Assembly: GCA_022574185.1 (NCBI GenBank)
Contig: JACZSM010000014.1
Location: forward strand, 1 to 53,570
Length of the DNA stretch: 53,570 nt
Source of the DNA: Pseudomonadota bacterium
GTDB lineage: Bacteria; Pseudomonadota; Gammaproteobacteria; Steroidobacterales; Woeseiaceae
Direction: 5' to 3'
A program made the position numbers and the translations under genes. The notes under the pieces were generated by a model. It saw nothing but the letters and a program-made list of their open reading frames with translations. It was not told the DNA's origin and did no database searches. Each line of letters opens with the position of its first letter. Positions within the stretch are counted from its first letter, which is position 1. Shown here one piece after another: positions 52,441 to 53,570 of this stretch.

Positions 52441-53499
52441 GTGTATCAAATGATCATCACCGATGAAGAGTTCGCCGAAGCCATGCAAAGCGACGCTTTT
52501 CGATTGATGTTGAGCAGTGACGCGTTTCTGAACGCAATAGGCAATGACGCGTTTCGCGCTGCGTTGAGGATGGGTGGTGACGTATTCATCAATGCTTTAA
52601 ACAGCGACGCGCTTCGTGGCGCAGTCGGCAACGACGCGTTTATGGCTGCGCTGCGCGCTGACACGTTTCGCAACGCAGTGCGTGACGATGCATCTCTAGC
52701 CGTATTGCGCAGCGATGATCTTATGAGATCGGTTCGTGACGATGCGTTCCTGATCGCCATGGGCAACGATGCATTTCTCAGCGCAATACGTGGCGATGCG
52801 TTTCGAAATATCGCGGGGAATGATGCGTTCCTCCATATGCTGAGAAACTCCACGTTCCGCGCCGCACTCCTTAATGATGCGACTCGCGCATCCCTGGGTG
52901 GCGATGCAGCGCTCTACGACGTCTTAATGGCTGATGTTTCACTGAAGGACGCGCTCGCAGCCGACCTCGAGTTAGCGGACACGTTCAGGAAAGACATGTT
53001 TCGTAGTGCTTTGTCGAACGATGCGTTTCGCGTCGCCTTGCGCAGCAATGATTCGTTTCGTGGCGCGCTTGAGTCCGATGCGTTTCGCGCCTTACTACGA
53101 AAAGATGCGTTCCTTCTCGCCATGCGTAGCGATGATCTGATGCGTGCAATACGCAGTGACGCGTTCATCAGCGCTGTGCGGGACGACGCTTTTCTAATCG
53201 TCCTGCGTAGCGATGATCTGATGAGAGCGGTTCGTAACGACGCGTTTCTTCTCGCTATGCGTAACGATGACCTGATGCGCGCGATACGCAGTGACGCGTT
53301 CCGCGGTGCCATAGGCAATGATGCGTTCCGCAGCGCGATGGGCAATGATGCATTTCTGAGCGCCATGCGCAAGGACGCTTTTATAAGCGCCTTGAGTAAT
53401 GATGCGTTTCGCGCCGCCTTGCGTAACAGCGACGCGTTCCGTCAATCGCTGCGCGCCGATGCACAACGAGGCATGCGACGCAGCGAATTGGGCAACTAG
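52441..53499 (+). CDS. Tandem nonapeptide-repeat protein (D-A-F-R-x-A-L-R-N units)
   Basis: A 352-residue protein composed almost entirely of about 36 units, most of exactly nine residues, with consensus D-A-F-[RL]-x-A-[LIM]-[RG]-[NSD]. A variant unit D-D-L-M-R-A-[IV]-R recurs as a super-repeat with DAFLLAMRS. Three consecutive units (17-19) and a few others have ten or eleven residues. It has no Cys, no signal peptide and no TM of its own. GTG 52441 is the only plausible start and has no clear ribosome site. It is the last gene of the sigma-factor operon. I recognise no family; the alternation suggests short amphipathic helices separated by Asn/Ser turns. Confidence 0.8.
   Translation: MYQMIITDEEFAEAMQSDAFRLMLSSDAFLNAIGNDAFRAALRMGGDVFINALNSDALRGAVGNDAFMAALRADTFRNAVRDDASLAVLRSDDLMRSVRDDAFLIAMGNDAFLSAIRGDAFRNIAGNDAFLHMLRNSTFRAALLNDATRASLGGDAALYDVLMADVSLKDALAADLELADTFRKDMFRSALSNDAFRVALRSNDSFRGALESDAFRALLRKDAFLLAMRSDDLMRAIRSDAFISAVRDDAFLIVLRSDDLMRAVRNDAFLLAMRNDDLMRAIRSDAFRGAIGNDAFRSAMGNDAFLSAMRKDAFISALSNDAFRAALRNSDAFRQSLRADAQRGMRRSELGN
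52462..53457 (+). repeat. 27-bp coding minisatellite (about 36 units)
   Basis: The 996 bases from 52462 to 53457 consist of 27-bp units (seven carry one or two extra codons) whose core is GAYGCGTTTCGC. Third positions differ among units, so the array is old or under protein-level selection, but closely matching blocks at about 53107-53166 and 53209-53295 point to more recent duplications. The same periodicity makes long antisense frames in this stretch. Confidence 0.9.
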
Positions 53500-53527
53500 T
53501 CGCTGCCGATAGCATCAACACGACAAC

Positions 53528-53554
53528 GGTCCTCTTGCCCAACGGCGGAGGACC
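53528..53554 (+). terminator. Possible hairpin after the repeat protein gene
   Basis: GGTCCTC (53528-53534) pairs with GAGGACC (53548-53554) around a 13-base loop, 28 bases after the repeat gene stop. There is no T-run in the visible sequence, so termination is uncertain. Confidence 0.35.
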
Positions 53555-53570
53555 CGCGTCGTTGCCCAGG

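Noticed and set aside
52446-53372. Minus-strand repeat frames (A-S-L-P type) opposite the nonapeptide repeat gene
   Set aside because: The 27-bp periodicity keeps all frames open; the plus frame has the conserved hydrophobic pattern and operon position.
52462-53457. Possible CRISPR array because of regular short repeats
   Set aside because: Units are contiguous 27-mers with no spacers, remain in frame throughout and vary at third positions, so this is a coding repeat.

Overview
The window looks like chromosomal DNA of a Gram-negative gammaproteobacterium, probably a marine or sediment lineage. The evidence is conserved gene order (algZ-algR-hemCDXY; dapF-DUF484-xerC-hslVU-DUF971-ubiE-ubiJ-ubiB; rpmB-rpmG-mutM; ftsYEX-rpoH), a TonB-dependent receptor, and a complete 'marine proteobacterial' sortase system. 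No tRNA, rRNA, CRISPR array, prophage or insertion sequence with a transposase is visible. I cannot name the genus from sequence alone.

Layout. 1-3.6 kb: minus-strand comM (cut by the window edge) and ubiK, divergent from a nitrogen operon torF-glnK-amtB that has a clear sigma-54 promoter and two NtrC-like sites 32 bp apart. 3.7-10.1 kb: a DUF4124 protein, the AlgZ/AlgR two-component pair, and hemC-hemD-hemX-hemY, mostly overlapping. 10.2-20.2 kb: an orphan ParA-like ATPase, then dapF-DUF484-xerC, a PAP2 phosphatase inserted between xerC and hslVU with a leftover copy of the xerC 3' end, then DUF971, ubiquinone genes ubiE-ubiJ-ubiB and an acyltransferase. 20.3-29.7 kb: a TonB-dependent receptor, trmB, a small DUF6763 gene, Rieske protein and AmpG-like permease, exonuclease III, pyrE, DUF4124, dut, coaBC. 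29.8-36.6 kb: radC, rpmB-rpmG-mutM, coaD and rsmD (minus), ftsY-ftsE-ftsX, and rpoH preceded by a perfect CIRCE operator. 36.7-42.8 kb: a truncated DUF3465 gene, an OmpA-family lipoprotein, an Mpo1-like protein, glutaryl-CoA dehydrogenase, and two MATE-family transporters. 42.9-48.5 kb: class GN sortase, its VIT/VWA target protein, and the dedicated PdsR/PdsS two-component system.

48.9-53.5 kb is the least familiar part. A run of same-strand genes joins a partner-switching module (GAF-PP2C phosphatase, RsbW-like kinase, STAS antagonist) to an ECF sigma factor and its membrane anti-sigma factor. It ends in a one-TM protein and a protein made of about 36 tandem nonapeptide units of the form D-A-F-R-x-A-L-R-N. 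The last two reading frames are the same frame, separated only by one TAA. This suggests an ancestral membrane-anchored repeat protein split by a nonsense change, or joined by readthrough.

Regulation visible in the DNA: sigma-54/NtrC at torF, HrcA/CIRCE at rpoH, a 19-bp operator-like palindrome between parA and dapF, a -35/-10 promoter before rpmB, and several hairpin terminators. REP elements tagged with GTAG sit exactly on the stop codons of three genes.
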